33,132 nt of DNA from Chlamydiota bacterium (lineage in GTDB: Bacteria > Chlamydiota > Chlamydiia > Chlamydiales > Rhabdochlamydiaceae): NCBI GenBank assembly GCA_947505635.1, contig CANNLR010000004.1:1-33132 (forward strand), read 5' to 3'. Position numbers and translations under genes: made by a program. The notes beneath the pieces are model-generated. The model ran no database searches and had not been told where the DNA came from. It saw only the letters and a program-made list of their open reading frames with translations. Positions 1-8,843 of the stretch are shown here, piece by piece; the stretch's first letter is position 1; each line of letters begins with the position of its first letter.

Positions 1-7
1 TAAACAA

Positions 8-772
8 ATGTTGGAAATCCCTTCAGATGAAGCCATATCATCTTATCATTTAGATTATCCTCCTCTACTCGGGACAGACTATGAGGTGATTTCTTTGAGA
101 AATAATATTTCTTATTCACTCAAAATGAAAGAATTTTGGGGGAAATTTTGGCTGGAATCGATCGATCCTTGCCATAGACGTCTAGCAAATTTCTATCAAT
201 TTTGGTTAGATACTAATCCTGTTTCCATAAGCTATCAATCGTTTTTTTTATGGCTTGAATCACAACCGGTTTCAAAGAACGTGCCTATTGTGGAATATTA
301 TTCAAACACGCAGCTTAAGTCTTGTTGTATTGAAATAATAGAAGGGCATCTAAGAAAGTCCGATACGCATGAACTTGTGAATACGGATTCAACCAAACGT
401 AATTTATTTATTATAGATTTATCAAAAGATCTCTATTTGGAGGCCTACAAAGAAGGGGTCTGGCATACTAGTTTGAGCTGTGGTAAACCTATTTTGGGTG
501 CAGGTCTTTTACAAATTGAACAGGGCATTATTAAAGTGATTGCTTTTGAAAGTGGCCATTATTTACCCTCAGGAAAACAAAATTTTCAAGTGCTGCAGAT
601 CCTTCGAGAAAAAGGTGCCTGCATTAAAGATCCATTGGAAGTGATCTATTTTGAAGATAGAAATAAATATAAGGTTTTTTTATCAGCACATCACTTGAAA
701 GAATATCTACATTTTAATGAAGCTCTACATGAAACATCTAAAAGGGAATTGATATCTTTAAATGAATTTTAA
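8..772 (+). CDS. Hypothetical protein, possible effector; C-terminal module WHTSLSCGKPILGAGLLQIEQGIIKVIAFESGHYLPSG. True start may lie upstream of the window
   Basis: 254-aa ORF with no in-frame stop between window start and the ATG; stop overlaps the next gene by 11 nt. The module resembles a 'HSSF..G.PV..AGE..v.nG.l..i.n.SGHY.P' block recalled from host-associated bacterial proteins. Confidence 0.7.
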   Translation: MLEIPSDEAISSYHLDYPPLLGTDYEVISLRNNISYSLKMKEFWGKFWLESIDPCHRRLANFYQFWLDTNPVSISYQSFFLWLESQPVSKNVPIVEYYSNTQLKSCCIEIIEGHLRKSDTHELVNTDSTKRNLFIIDLSKDLYLEAYKEGVWHTSLSCGKPILGAGLLQIEQGIIKVIAFESGHYLPSGKQNFQVLQILREKGACIKDPLEVIYFEDRNKYKVFLSAHHLKEYLHFNEALHETSKRELISLNEF

Positions 773-1595
773 ATTTATTTTCATTTTTGTACTGACTTTA
801 CAGATGCTTTGGGCCGGGGGCTCTTATGCCGACTCTTTTCGTCTTGTGACTTATAATATTTTGAGTGACGAGTACTTGTGGGATGGAATCTATGATTATG
901 TGAGTGATGATGTTCTTTCTTGGGAAAATCGGCGTGGTAAAATTATAGAAAGAATTAAAGAACTAAATCCTGACGTTCTTTGTCTTCAAGAATTAAATAC
1001 AGCTTCTTTTGAATGCTTTAAAGAGGCTCTTAAGGCCTACGAAGGCTCCTATGCTAAAAAAGCAAGCTCTTCTGATGATGGGGTTGGGACTTTTTGTAAA
1101 AAGTACATCTTTAAAGAAACTTGCCATAATGTTGTTTTTTGTGATGGGACTTCTAATTGTGGACGCTTAGCTACTCAACCAGCTCTTTTTACAACCCTTC
1201 TTTTTAAAGATGGCAAATCTATCTTGGTAGTTAACACGAAAATTCGATGGAGCAAAGAAATAAAACCTGGAAATTCTGCATCAAATCATGTTCAATTTAT
1301 ACTAAAATCTATTTCAAAAACAGGAACGGTTGTCGTAGGTGATTTTAATATGAAGCCGGATCACCCTCTGATGATGGACTTTTATTCAGCAGGACTACAG
1401 GATGGATTTTCTCATAAAAACACTTACTCTTGCTATGCTAATAAGGAGTTTCAAAGGATTGATTACATTTTATCAACAAGGGATTTGAAAAGCATTCCTT
1501 TTGAAAGTCCTTTCTTAATCACTGCACAGCCAATTCCAAATGAAAATGAGCCATCAGATCATTTACCAGTAGGGAGTTTGATTGTGTATGAATAG
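762..1595 (+). CDS. Secreted endonuclease/exonuclease/phosphatase (EEP) superfamily protein
   Basis: Signal-peptide-like N-terminus MNFKFIFIFVLTLQMLWAGGSYA; EEP motifs LVTYNIL, DVLCLQELN, VVGDFNMKPDHP, RIDYIL, SDHLPV. Confidence 0.85.
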   Translation: MNFKFIFIFVLTLQMLWAGGSYADSFRLVTYNILSDEYLWDGIYDYVSDDVLSWENRRGKIIERIKELNPDVLCLQELNTASFECFKEALKAYEGSYAKKASSSDDGVGTFCKKYIFKETCHNVVFCDGTSNCGRLATQPALFTTLLFKDGKSILVVNTKIRWSKEIKPGNSASNHVQFILKSISKTGTVVVGDFNMKPDHPLMMDFYSAGLQDGFSHKNTYSCYANKEFQRIDYILSTRDLKSIPFESPFLITAQPIPNENEPSDHLPVGSLIVYE

Positions 1596-2565
1596 TGCTA
1601 TACGAGTGAAGAGTCTAAAAAAGAATTTTAACGTAGCAAGAAGTGCAGACGGTTCTTTAGCAAAATTTAAGCAATTTATACGGCCACAGTATGAATCTCT
1701 CAATGCTGTTGACGACATCTCTTTTGAGATTAAACGAGGTGAAAAAGTTGCTTTTATAGGACCTAATGGAGCCGGGAAATCTACAACGATCAAGCTATTA
1801 ACGGGGATTTTTCAACCTAGTTCTGGCTCTGTGCAGGTTTTTGGTAAAGACCCCTTTATCGACCGAAAAAATGTTGCCTACAAGATAGGAACAGTCTTTG
1901 GGCAGAGAAGTCAACTTTGGTATCACCTTCCTGCCATCAACTCATTTACACTTTTGGCTACAATTTATGACATTGACCGCAAGAAATTCAAAGAACGATT
2001 GGATCATCTGATCGAGGTCTTTCAGCTTTCTCGATTCATTTCAAGACCTGTAAAAGAACTTTCTCTTGGAGAAAGAATGAGATGTGAATTGGTAGCGAGC
2101 TTTTTGCATAACCCTGAGATTTTATTTTTAGATGAACCTACGATTGGTTTAGACATTATCTCAAAAGATGCTATTCGTCAGTTAATTCATCAACGGGCTG
2201 AGCTGGAATCAACAACGATATTTTTGACATCCCATGACATCGCTGATATAGAAAAGGTCTGTGATAGAATTATTTTAATTAATAATGGTAAAATCGTTGT
2301 TGATGATTCTGTTAAATTGATTAAAAAACGGTATATTAAACATAAAATCATCACGGTAAAAGTCGAAGAAAAGCTCGGTTGGAAATCCCACTCGGCTATT
2401 TGTCCTATAAGTGAAGTAGATAGGTTTTATAAATTCAAAATTAACCTCGAATTGATGAGCCCTCAAGAAACTGTACAATATTTTGCGCAAAACTATCGAT
2501 TTACAGATATCATTATAGAAGATCCCCCGTTGGAAGAAATTATCAAGGAAATTTACAAATCTTGA
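1588..2565 (+). CDS. ABC transporter ATP-binding protein (ABC-2 exporter type)
   Basis: Walker A GPNGAGKST, signature LSLGERMR, Walker B ILFLDEPTIGLD, switch TSHD. ATG at 1588 preferred to the TTG at 1582. Confidence 0.93.
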   Translation: MNSAIRVKSLKKNFNVARSADGSLAKFKQFIRPQYESLNAVDDISFEIKRGEKVAFIGPNGAGKSTTIKLLTGIFQPSSGSVQVFGKDPFIDRKNVAYKIGTVFGQRSQLWYHLPAINSFTLLATIYDIDRKKFKERLDHLIEVFQLSRFISRPVKELSLGERMRCELVASFLHNPEILFLDEPTIGLDIISKDAIRQLIHQRAELESTTIFLTSHDIADIEKVCDRIILINNGKIVVDDSVKLIKKRYIKHKIITVKVEEKLGWKSHSAICPISEVDRFYKFKINLELMSPQETVQYFAQNYRFTDIIIEDPPLEEIIKEIYKS

Positions 2566-3329
2566 AAAAGTACTTTTTAATGATATTTTACTCTCTGATT
2601 CATAATGGGAAAAATCGAAAAGAGATTCTTGTAAGATCCTCATTTTTTCTAGTTATCCTTTATGTTTTTTCAAGACTCTGGCAAACTACACAATTTTCTG
2701 ATTCTACGAATCAACAATCAATGATCTGGTATCTATCTGTTACAGAACTAATAGTCCTCTCGATTCCCTTAATTCAGGTTGATATCGAAAATGATATTCG
2801 TAGTGGGGATGTGGTATATCAATTGCTCAAGCCAATTAGTTACCTGTGGCTGAAAATTTCTGAATGTATTGGTGCATTTATTTTTCGTTTTACAGTTTTA
2901 ATGCTTATTGCAATCCCCTTCTGTGCATACTTATCTGGTTTTATCCCCCCTTTGCATGTTTTGTGCGCAGTTTATTTGATAGCCGGAGTATCCGGGCTTG
3001 TCTTCATTCTTTTTCATACGACAATCGGACTTTTATCATTTAAACTTCAAGACTCATCACCCATATTTTGGGTCTGGCAACGTTGCTCATTTCTTTTAGG
3101 AGGTTTAATAATTCCTTTAGATTTTTATCCTTCCTATCTAAAAACCATTTCTTATTTTCTCCCGTTTGCATCTCTTTTGTATGGACCAGCTCGACTTATT
3201 ATGAAGTTTAATGTTGAAAATTTTTTGATAGCTCTATCCGGTCTTCTTCTTTGGGGAGTAATTGCATTATTTTTAGCGAACGGACTATATCTTCGAATGC
3301 TTAAATCTCTTAAAGTAAACGGCGGGTGA
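2562..3329 (+). CDS. ABC-2 family transporter permease
   Basis: Multi-spanning hydrophobic protein with DIENDIRSGDVVYQLLKPISY, a motif of ABC-2 permeases paired with this type of ATPase; TTG start overlapping the ATPase stop by 4 nt. Confidence 0.8.
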   Translation: MKKYFLMIFYSLIHNGKNRKEILVRSSFFLVILYVFSRLWQTTQFSDSTNQQSMIWYLSVTELIVLSIPLIQVDIENDIRSGDVVYQLLKPISYLWLKISECIGAFIFRFTVLMLIAIPFCAYLSGFIPPLHVLCAVYLIAGVSGLVFILFHTTIGLLSFKLQDSSPIFWVWQRCSFLLGGLIIPLDFYPSYLKTISYFLPFASLLYGPARLIMKFNVENFLIALSGLLLWGVIALFLANGLYLRMLKSLKVNGG

Positions 3330-3330
3330 A

Positions 3331-4113
3331 ATGTCTGAATTGAAAAATCTAGTAGCACATATTAAAATAAGCATTCAATCAACAGTCAGCTTAAGAGAGT
3401 CATTTTTATTGCAGTCATTTTTTATGCTACTAAGCAACCTTGTCTTTTTTTCGTTTTGGTGGATATATTTTAGCAACTTCAGCTCAATCAAAGGTTGGAC
3501 GCTTGCTGATATAGCTTGTCTTTATGGGATAGTGAATGGCGCCTATGGGATCTTTTCTGTATTCCTTGGAGGAAGCCGTTACCTTGCTAGGATGATTTTT
3601 GAAGGCGATCTTGATATGTTAATTGTAAAACCAAAAAATCTATTATTGCAAATAATGGGATCCAAATCGGTATCCTCAGGATGGGGTGATATTGTAAGTT
3701 CTATTATTTTCTTGATTTTCTCAGGATATGTCACGCTAGTAAATCTACCATTTTTAATATTATTTGTTCTTACTGCTTCTATTGTGATTACTTCATTTTC
3801 TATTATGATGGGAAGTCTAGCTTTTTGGATGGGAGATTCTCATACGCTTTCAAAGCAGCTTTTTGAGTTCCTTCTCACATTTAGTAACTATCCAAAATCT
3901 ATTTATGTTGGAGCTGTCAAAGTATTTTTACTGACGGTAGTTCCTTCAGGCTTTATCGGCTTTGTACCCATCGAAACAATCAAGAATCAATCACTAAGCG
4001 GCTTGTTGTATATCATAGGGTTTACTTTTATTTATGCTTGCTGCGCATCTAAAATTTTCCATTGGGGATTAAAAAGCTACACGTCTGGAAATAAGCCTGG
4101 ATTTAAAGTTTAG
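3331..4113 (+). CDS. ABC-2 family transporter permease
   Basis: Multi-spanning protein with FEGDLDMLIVKPKNLLLQ and a C-terminal LTVVPSGFIGFVPIE motif; immediately follows the first permease. Confidence 0.8.
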   Translation: MSELKNLVAHIKISIQSTVSLRESFLLQSFFMLLSNLVFFSFWWIYFSNFSSIKGWTLADIACLYGIVNGAYGIFSVFLGGSRYLARMIFEGDLDMLIVKPKNLLLQIMGSKSVSSGWGDIVSSIIFLIFSGYVTLVNLPFLILFVLTASIVITSFSIMMGSLAFWMGDSHTLSKQLFEFLLTFSNYPKSIYVGAVKVFLLTVVPSGFIGFVPIETIKNQSLSGLLYIIGFTFIYACCASKIFHWGLKSYTSGNKPGFKV

Positions 4114-4136
4114 ATATTAACGAAAAATGGAGTCTA

Positions 4137-5006
4137 ATGAGAGTTGTTTTTATGGTAATGTTATTACAAGCTTCAATACACGGATCCTCTGAAATTCGAT
4201 CAGCTTTTGATATAGGGACAGGTAAAATTAAAATGCAAGTAGCTAAGGTTGACGAGCAACAAATCGAGTTTTTATATTGCCAGTCAGAACGAATTTCCCC
4301 TTCAAATGTATCTATCTTGAATCAAGATGGACTGATCACTGAGGAAGGACAGGAAAGGATTGTTACAATCCTTAAATCTCTTAAGTCATTAGCAGAGGGT
4401 TATGGATCTACAAAATATGAAGCAATTGCAACAGAACTTTTTAGAAAAGCCTTAAATGGCCGGGAAATTGCCACAAAAATATCTACTTTATTAGGGATAG
4501 ACATTAAGGTTGTCTCTCCGGAAGAAGAGGGGATTTTAAGCTTTTTAACTATTGTTCAGGAAGCAAGATTAGACCCTCAAGACATTGTTGTCCTTGATAT
4601 AGGATCGGGAAGTTTCCAAATCACATGTAAAAATGAGGATGAATTTATTGTCTATAGCGCTCCATTTGGTAGACTGCCAACCTACGAGCTTGTGAAAAAT
4701 AATCAGCTTTCGAACTTAGAAATCGCTATAAGTAGTATAGACCCTCGTATAATAAAAAAAATTCAAGATTGTAAAAACAGTGTGATTGGTATTGGTGCTC
4801 ACCCTAAGTGCATTCTTACATTAAAAACTTCATATGATGAAAATGACTTAAAGACTGCGCTTCAAGCTAGTAGTAAAATAGACTTGGATCATAGCGATCT
4901 TTTACTTGTAAAAACAATCATGGAAGCTTTGTCCATAATACAAGTCAAATACATGGGCGGTCGTGCTGGAAATACAACAGGTATTTTTGTTTTGCAGTCA
5001 CAATAA
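4137..5006 (+). CDS. Ppx/GppA phosphatase family protein with signal-peptide-like N-terminus
   Basis: Actin-fold phosphate-1 motif SAFDIGTGKIKMQVAKV, phosphate-2-like VVLDIGSGSFQIT, EEEG motif; preceded by MRVVFMVMLLQASIHGSS. Confidence 0.75.
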   Translation: MRVVFMVMLLQASIHGSSEIRSAFDIGTGKIKMQVAKVDEQQIEFLYCQSERISPSNVSILNQDGLITEEGQERIVTILKSLKSLAEGYGSTKYEAIATELFRKALNGREIATKISTLLGIDIKVVSPEEEGILSFLTIVQEARLDPQDIVVLDIGSGSFQITCKNEDEFIVYSAPFGRLPTYELVKNNQLSNLEIAISSIDPRIIKKIQDCKNSVIGIGAHPKCILTLKTSYDENDLKTALQASSKIDLDHSDLLLVKTIMEALSIIQVKYMGGRAGNTTGIFVLQSQ

Positions 5007-5310
5007 GCCTGGAACAAGTCCAACTTAACGAAGGTTAGGAGGGGCCAAACATCCGATCCTATAAGAGCAATCACATACTTATTTTTCAAAAGCTCTTTTT
5101 TGATTTCTTCCTTTGGAGAATTGGATATATATACATTTTCTAAATAGCCAAAGGTTCGAAGAGCTGTTTCTCTGCGAGATTCCCTAGAAGACCTCTCCGG
5201 TTTATAGGGATTGTCTGCTTCGTCTACAACTATGACAGAAAAACCTGCTTGAGTGGCTTCCATAGCCGTCTTCAAAGTCGAAAGATGCCCTTCATGAGTA
5301 GGATCAAAAG
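5007..5310 (-). pseudogene. Remnant of NadD-like nucleotidyltransferase
   Basis: Minus-strand reading TFDPTHEGHLSTLKTAMEA..DNPYKPERSSRESRRETALRTF..YVIALIGSDVW matches the (GG)TFDPxHxGH, NPxKP, R...A and IGxDxW blocks. An in-frame TAG lies one codon before TFDP; no start or GG; the 3' part runs into antisense of the neighbouring CDS. Confidence 0.7.
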
Positions 5311-5354
5311 TCTAAACTTTTTTGAAGATCTAGGACTTCAAGTTTTTGTATAGG

Positions 5355-6077
5355 CTAAAGGATAAATGCTGAGGCTAAAGAAAGGGAAGCGATTGCAGCC
5401 GTGTCGGTTCTTAAGATATTAGGATGTAGGTGAACTCCTTGGAGATGGAGTGTATCTTTCATCCAAGCAGTCTCTTTAGGATTAAAGCCTTTTTCTGAAC
5501 CTATGACTATACAAAGGGATGTAGGCTTTTCATTTATTAAATAACTTAAAAAAGGTTTAGCTTTAGGATCTGTATCTCCAAAAAAAGAAGCTTTGGGTAA
5601 AGAGGTTGGATCCCAATTAAATAGAGAAGGGGTTAATATAAGCTCTGGAGCAAAAAGTCTTCCGCATTGTTTCATAGCAGATGTGATAATATAGTGAGCT
5701 CGTTCTAGATGAGAAGGGGAAAGACTTTTTTTCTCACTAAGCTCTCCTGGAAAAAGCCATATTTTTGTAACGCCAAGTTCAACGGCTTTTTCTAAGATAT
5801 ATTCAAGGCGAGGCTGCCTTGGGATTGCTTGAGCTAGAATAAGTTCGTAAGAGGGGGTAGGGGATGTAGTAGTAGAAAGAATCTTTAGTTCTGCATGTTG
5901 TCTTGTTATTTTCTCTACTTGGGCTGTTGCTAAAGATCCTTTGCCATTTAATAGCTCTATGATCTCTCCTTCTTTTATTCGAACAACATGGGCTAGATGG
6001 TGAAGTTCTTCATTTTTTAAAAGAACATGGGTCTCTTGATTAAGTTCACTTTCTATATAAAATCGTTCAACTGGCAT
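5355..6077 (-). CDS. rsmE: 16S rRNA (uracil1498-N3)-methyltransferase
   Basis: RsmE motifs HHLAHVVRIKEGE, ILAQAIPRQPRLEYILEKAVELGV, IVIGSEKGFNPKE, NILRTDTAAIASLSL. Confidence 0.93.
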   Translation of the reverse strand: MPVERFYIESELNQETHVLLKNEELHHLAHVVRIKEGEIIELLNGKGSLATAQVEKITRQHAELKILSTTTSPTPSYELILAQAIPRQPRLEYILEKAVELGVTKIWLFPGELSEKKSLSPSHLERAHYIITSAMKQCGRLFAPELILTPSLFNWDPTSLPKASFFGDTDPKAKPFLSYLINEKPTSLCIVIGSEKGFNPKETAWMKDTLHLQGVHLHPNILRTDTAAIASLSLASAFIL

Positions 6078-7320
6078 GTAAGATGGCTCCTTTAAGAAGT
6101 TGAGATAGAGGTGTGTTTATAGGGAGATGTGTTTCTAATATTAGATCTTGGATAGACGGCGCTTTCATAGCAGCAAGGCTTAGGAAATGTTTGCTAAGGC
6201 TTTTGTCTTCTGTTAAATTAAATACAAGTTTGAATCTGTAGTCATGAACTTTCACATCAGAGTATTCTTTATAAAGATGCTCTTCGGCTTTTAAATCTTG
6301 CTTTAGAGGATAAGGGGTAAAAAAACAAAGAAGCTCTGTTGGATAAATATCTCTAAATATTTTTAGATCTAAAGAAAGCTCTTTATCCTTAGGAAGGATA
6401 ACGGCAATAGCATCTTGTCGATAGCCCTTTTTTATTTTCCCAAGCAGCTGTTGCTTCCAGCGATTGTGCTGCCAAAGCCATTCGGCAGGATTTGCTAGAA
6501 TACTTTTTTCTAGAGGCTGAAGAGCTGCTTGTAAAAGTCTTGGAACTTCTTTTTCCATAGGCTCTGTAGCGTTTGGAAAAAGAGGTTCTGAATAATGGAT
6601 CGTATATTTGCCCTCTTTACGAATCATAGTGGCTGTAATAACAGGACATCCTGTTTTATAAGATAAAAGAGCTGAAAGGGGGGATGTAAAAGCGGGTCTT
6701 CCTAAAAAAGGAGAGGAAAGGCCTGATTCTGGCATTCCTTGATCTCCTACAATACCTAGAAATCTCCCTTGCTTTAAGGCTCGGAGTCCTTCTTTAACAG
6801 CCTGTTTAGGTAGTACAATCTTTCCTCCAAATCTTTGTCTAATGGATAAGATCCAATCGTATAAGGGGATGTTGTTGATAGGCTGTCCAATGGCAATTCC
6901 TGACATGCGAGAAGATCCTTCTAGAAAAAAAAGTTCCCAATTGGCCTGATGTCCGCATAGGAAGATGACCCCTTTTCCTTGGTCGAGGATTTCTTGTGCT
7001 ACGGAGGGGTTTTCGCAAGTTACAAGGTTTTTAATATTTTTTTCAGAAGAAAGCTTACCATATTCAAGACAAGTAGTCATTAAGTGGCCTAAGGATTCTT
7101 TAGCAAGCCTATGTAAATCTTCTTCCTGTAAAACAAGATCAGAGGCTAAAGATAAATTGCTTAAGGTTCTTTTGCGATATTTTGGGATAAGGTAAAAAAG
7201 GATTAACCCCATTTTTTGTCCTAAAGCCCCTAGGGTCTTATAGGATAAAAGAGAAAAAGGGTAGAGAGCGACTCGAATCGCAAAATAGCAAAGATAGTGG
7301 GAGAGGTTTTTACTTTTCAT
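6067..7320 (-). CDS. LpxL/HtrB-family lipid A acyltransferase with C-terminal extension
   Basis: HX4E motif GHQANWELFFLEG, GIVGDQG, PFLGRPAFTSPLSALLSYKTG, WLWQHNRWK. About 120 residues follow the WxHxRWK motif. Confidence 0.88.
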   Translation of the reverse strand: MKSKNLSHYLCYFAIRVALYPFSLLSYKTLGALGQKMGLILFYLIPKYRKRTLSNLSLASDLVLQEEDLHRLAKESLGHLMTTCLEYGKLSSEKNIKNLVTCENPSVAQEILDQGKGVIFLCGHQANWELFFLEGSSRMSGIAIGQPINNIPLYDWILSIRQRFGGKIVLPKQAVKEGLRALKQGRFLGIVGDQGMPESGLSSPFLGRPAFTSPLSALLSYKTGCPVITATMIRKEGKYTIHYSEPLFPNATEPMEKEVPRLLQAALQPLEKSILANPAEWLWQHNRWKQQLLGKIKKGYRQDAIAVILPKDKELSLDLKIFRDIYPTELLCFFTPYPLKQDLKAEEHLYKEYSDVKVHDYRFKLVFNLTEDKSLSKHFLSLAAMKAPSIQDLILETHLPINTPLSQLLKGAILHAS

Positions 7321-7405
7321 GACAGTATATATAACAAAAAAGTGAGTTTAATTTCGATTATTTTTTTGTTTTTGCTATAAATTGAATTTATCATTAGATT
7401 GAAAA

Positions 7406-8836
7406 ATGTATATTGTATGTGATAAGGTTGCTTGTTTTATGAAGCTTAAATTTAAAAAAGATCGATTTTTAGTTTTATTTTTTATATTTTTAGGAGCAAC
7501 CCTTCTTGTTTTGTTGTCGTGTCTTTTACTGCTTTTTAACTACCAAAAAGAAGAAAATAAAAATTTTAAAATAAGTTATGAATCCTATGTAATCGCTGGA
7601 GAAATGCGACAAAGTTCGGATGATCTAACAAAAATGGTACGTCTTTACGTCTTGACAGGCAATAAAAAGTATATAGATGCCTATAATGAAATTCTCAGTA
7701 TTCGTAATGGTGTGAGCTTAAGACCTTTAAACTATGATCAAATTTATTGGGATTTAGTGTTAGACCCTAATAAAAGGCCAAGATCTTATGGGCCTGCGAT
7801 TTCCTTGCAACAAGAAATGCGAAATCAGGGATTTTCTGAAAAAGAATTTAGCTTATTAAAAGAATCCCAAACAAGAAGTAATACCTTAGTAGAGATGGAA
7901 GAAGAAGCGATCCATGCGATGCAGGGACTCTATAATAATGGCTCTGGAGACTATGTAATTAAAGGAGTTCCAAATCTGGAACTTGCAAGAAGATTAGTCT
8001 CTAACCAAGAATATATGGAGCAAAAAGCAAAGATTATGGAGCCTTTGCTCACCTTTGGTAAAGAGGTTCAAGAAAGGACACAAAAAAGAGAAATAGAATT
8101 AGAGCAGCAGTATTTTAGAATTATCCTTTGGTGTGTTTTCTTCACCGCATTTGCAACAGTTTTGATGATAGTCTGTTTATTTAAATCGATGAGGTCTTTA
8201 GCAGAGGCTTTTAAAACAAATGAAGATCTCTTGCTTAATATGCTTCCTGCAAAAGTTGCTGAGCGATTTAAGCAAGGAGAGGAAACAATCGTTGATGAGT
8301 ATCACGCTAGTGTGCTCTTTGTTCATATATCGCACTTTGGAAACACGTCTAATGCAGATGTCATCAGTAAGGTTTTTGATCAGCTAGATGCTTTAACGGT
8401 AAAATTTGGAGTCGAAAAGATCCAAGTTGTCGGAGATAGTCAAGTTGTTGTAGCGGGAGTTCCAGAAGTTCTTAAAGGTCATGAAATTCTTTTAGCTAAC
8501 TTTGCCTTAGCCTTAAAAAAACAGATAGAAGATTTTAACAAAATCTCAGGACTTGACCTCCATGTACGAATGGGGATGACCTCAGGAACAGTGATTGCAG
8601 GCGTTGTAGGTCGTAAAAAGTTTGTATATGATCTTTGGGGCGATGTAGTCACTTTAGCAAGTGCTTTAGAGTCTACAGGTGTTTTAGGAGAGATTCAAAT
8701 TTCTGAAGTGATGGCTCATTCTCTAGATAACCTTTTTGAAGTAGAAGAAAGAGGCATGGTAGAGCTTACAGGTCTTGGGGTCATGAGGACCTATTTCTTA
8801 AAAAAACGTAGAATAGAGAAGAAATCTTTTTTATAA
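7406..8836 (+). CDS. Membrane-anchored class III nucleotidyl cyclase homologue, predicted catalytically degenerate
   Basis: Two hydrophobic spans flank an N-terminal helical sensor (SDDLTKMVRLYVLTGN..); C-terminal cyclase blocks ASVLFVHISHFGNT, VEKIQVVGDSQVVVAGVP, VRMGMTSGTVIAGVVGRKKFVYDLWGDVVTLASALES. Start may instead be Met at 7439 (MKLKFKKDRF). Confidence 0.85.
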   Translation: MYIVCDKVACFMKLKFKKDRFLVLFFIFLGATLLVLLSCLLLLFNYQKEENKNFKISYESYVIAGEMRQSSDDLTKMVRLYVLTGNKKYIDAYNEILSIRNGVSLRPLNYDQIYWDLVLDPNKRPRSYGPAISLQQEMRNQGFSEKEFSLLKESQTRSNTLVEMEEEAIHAMQGLYNNGSGDYVIKGVPNLELARRLVSNQEYMEQKAKIMEPLLTFGKEVQERTQKREIELEQQYFRIILWCVFFTAFATVLMIVCLFKSMRSLAEAFKTNEDLLLNMLPAKVAERFKQGEETIVDEYHASVLFVHISHFGNTSNADVISKVFDQLDALTVKFGVEKIQVVGDSQVVVAGVPEVLKGHEILLANFALALKKQIEDFNKISGLDLHVRMGMTSGTVIAGVVGRKKFVYDLWGDVVTLASALESTGVLGEIQISEVMAHSLDNLFEVEERGMVELTGLGVMRTYFLKKRRIEKKSFL

Positions 8837-8843
8837 GGTATGC

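Noticed and set aside
1563-1793. 76-aa minus-strand ORF across the EEP/ABC junction
   Set aside because: Lies antisense to the Walker A region; no independent coding support.
4889-5275. 128-aa ORF taken as an intact gene
   Set aside because: Starts inside a conserved nucleotidyltransferase motif region, lacks the GG(T/S)FDP start and ends as antisense of the Ppx-like CDS; better called a pseudogene remnant.
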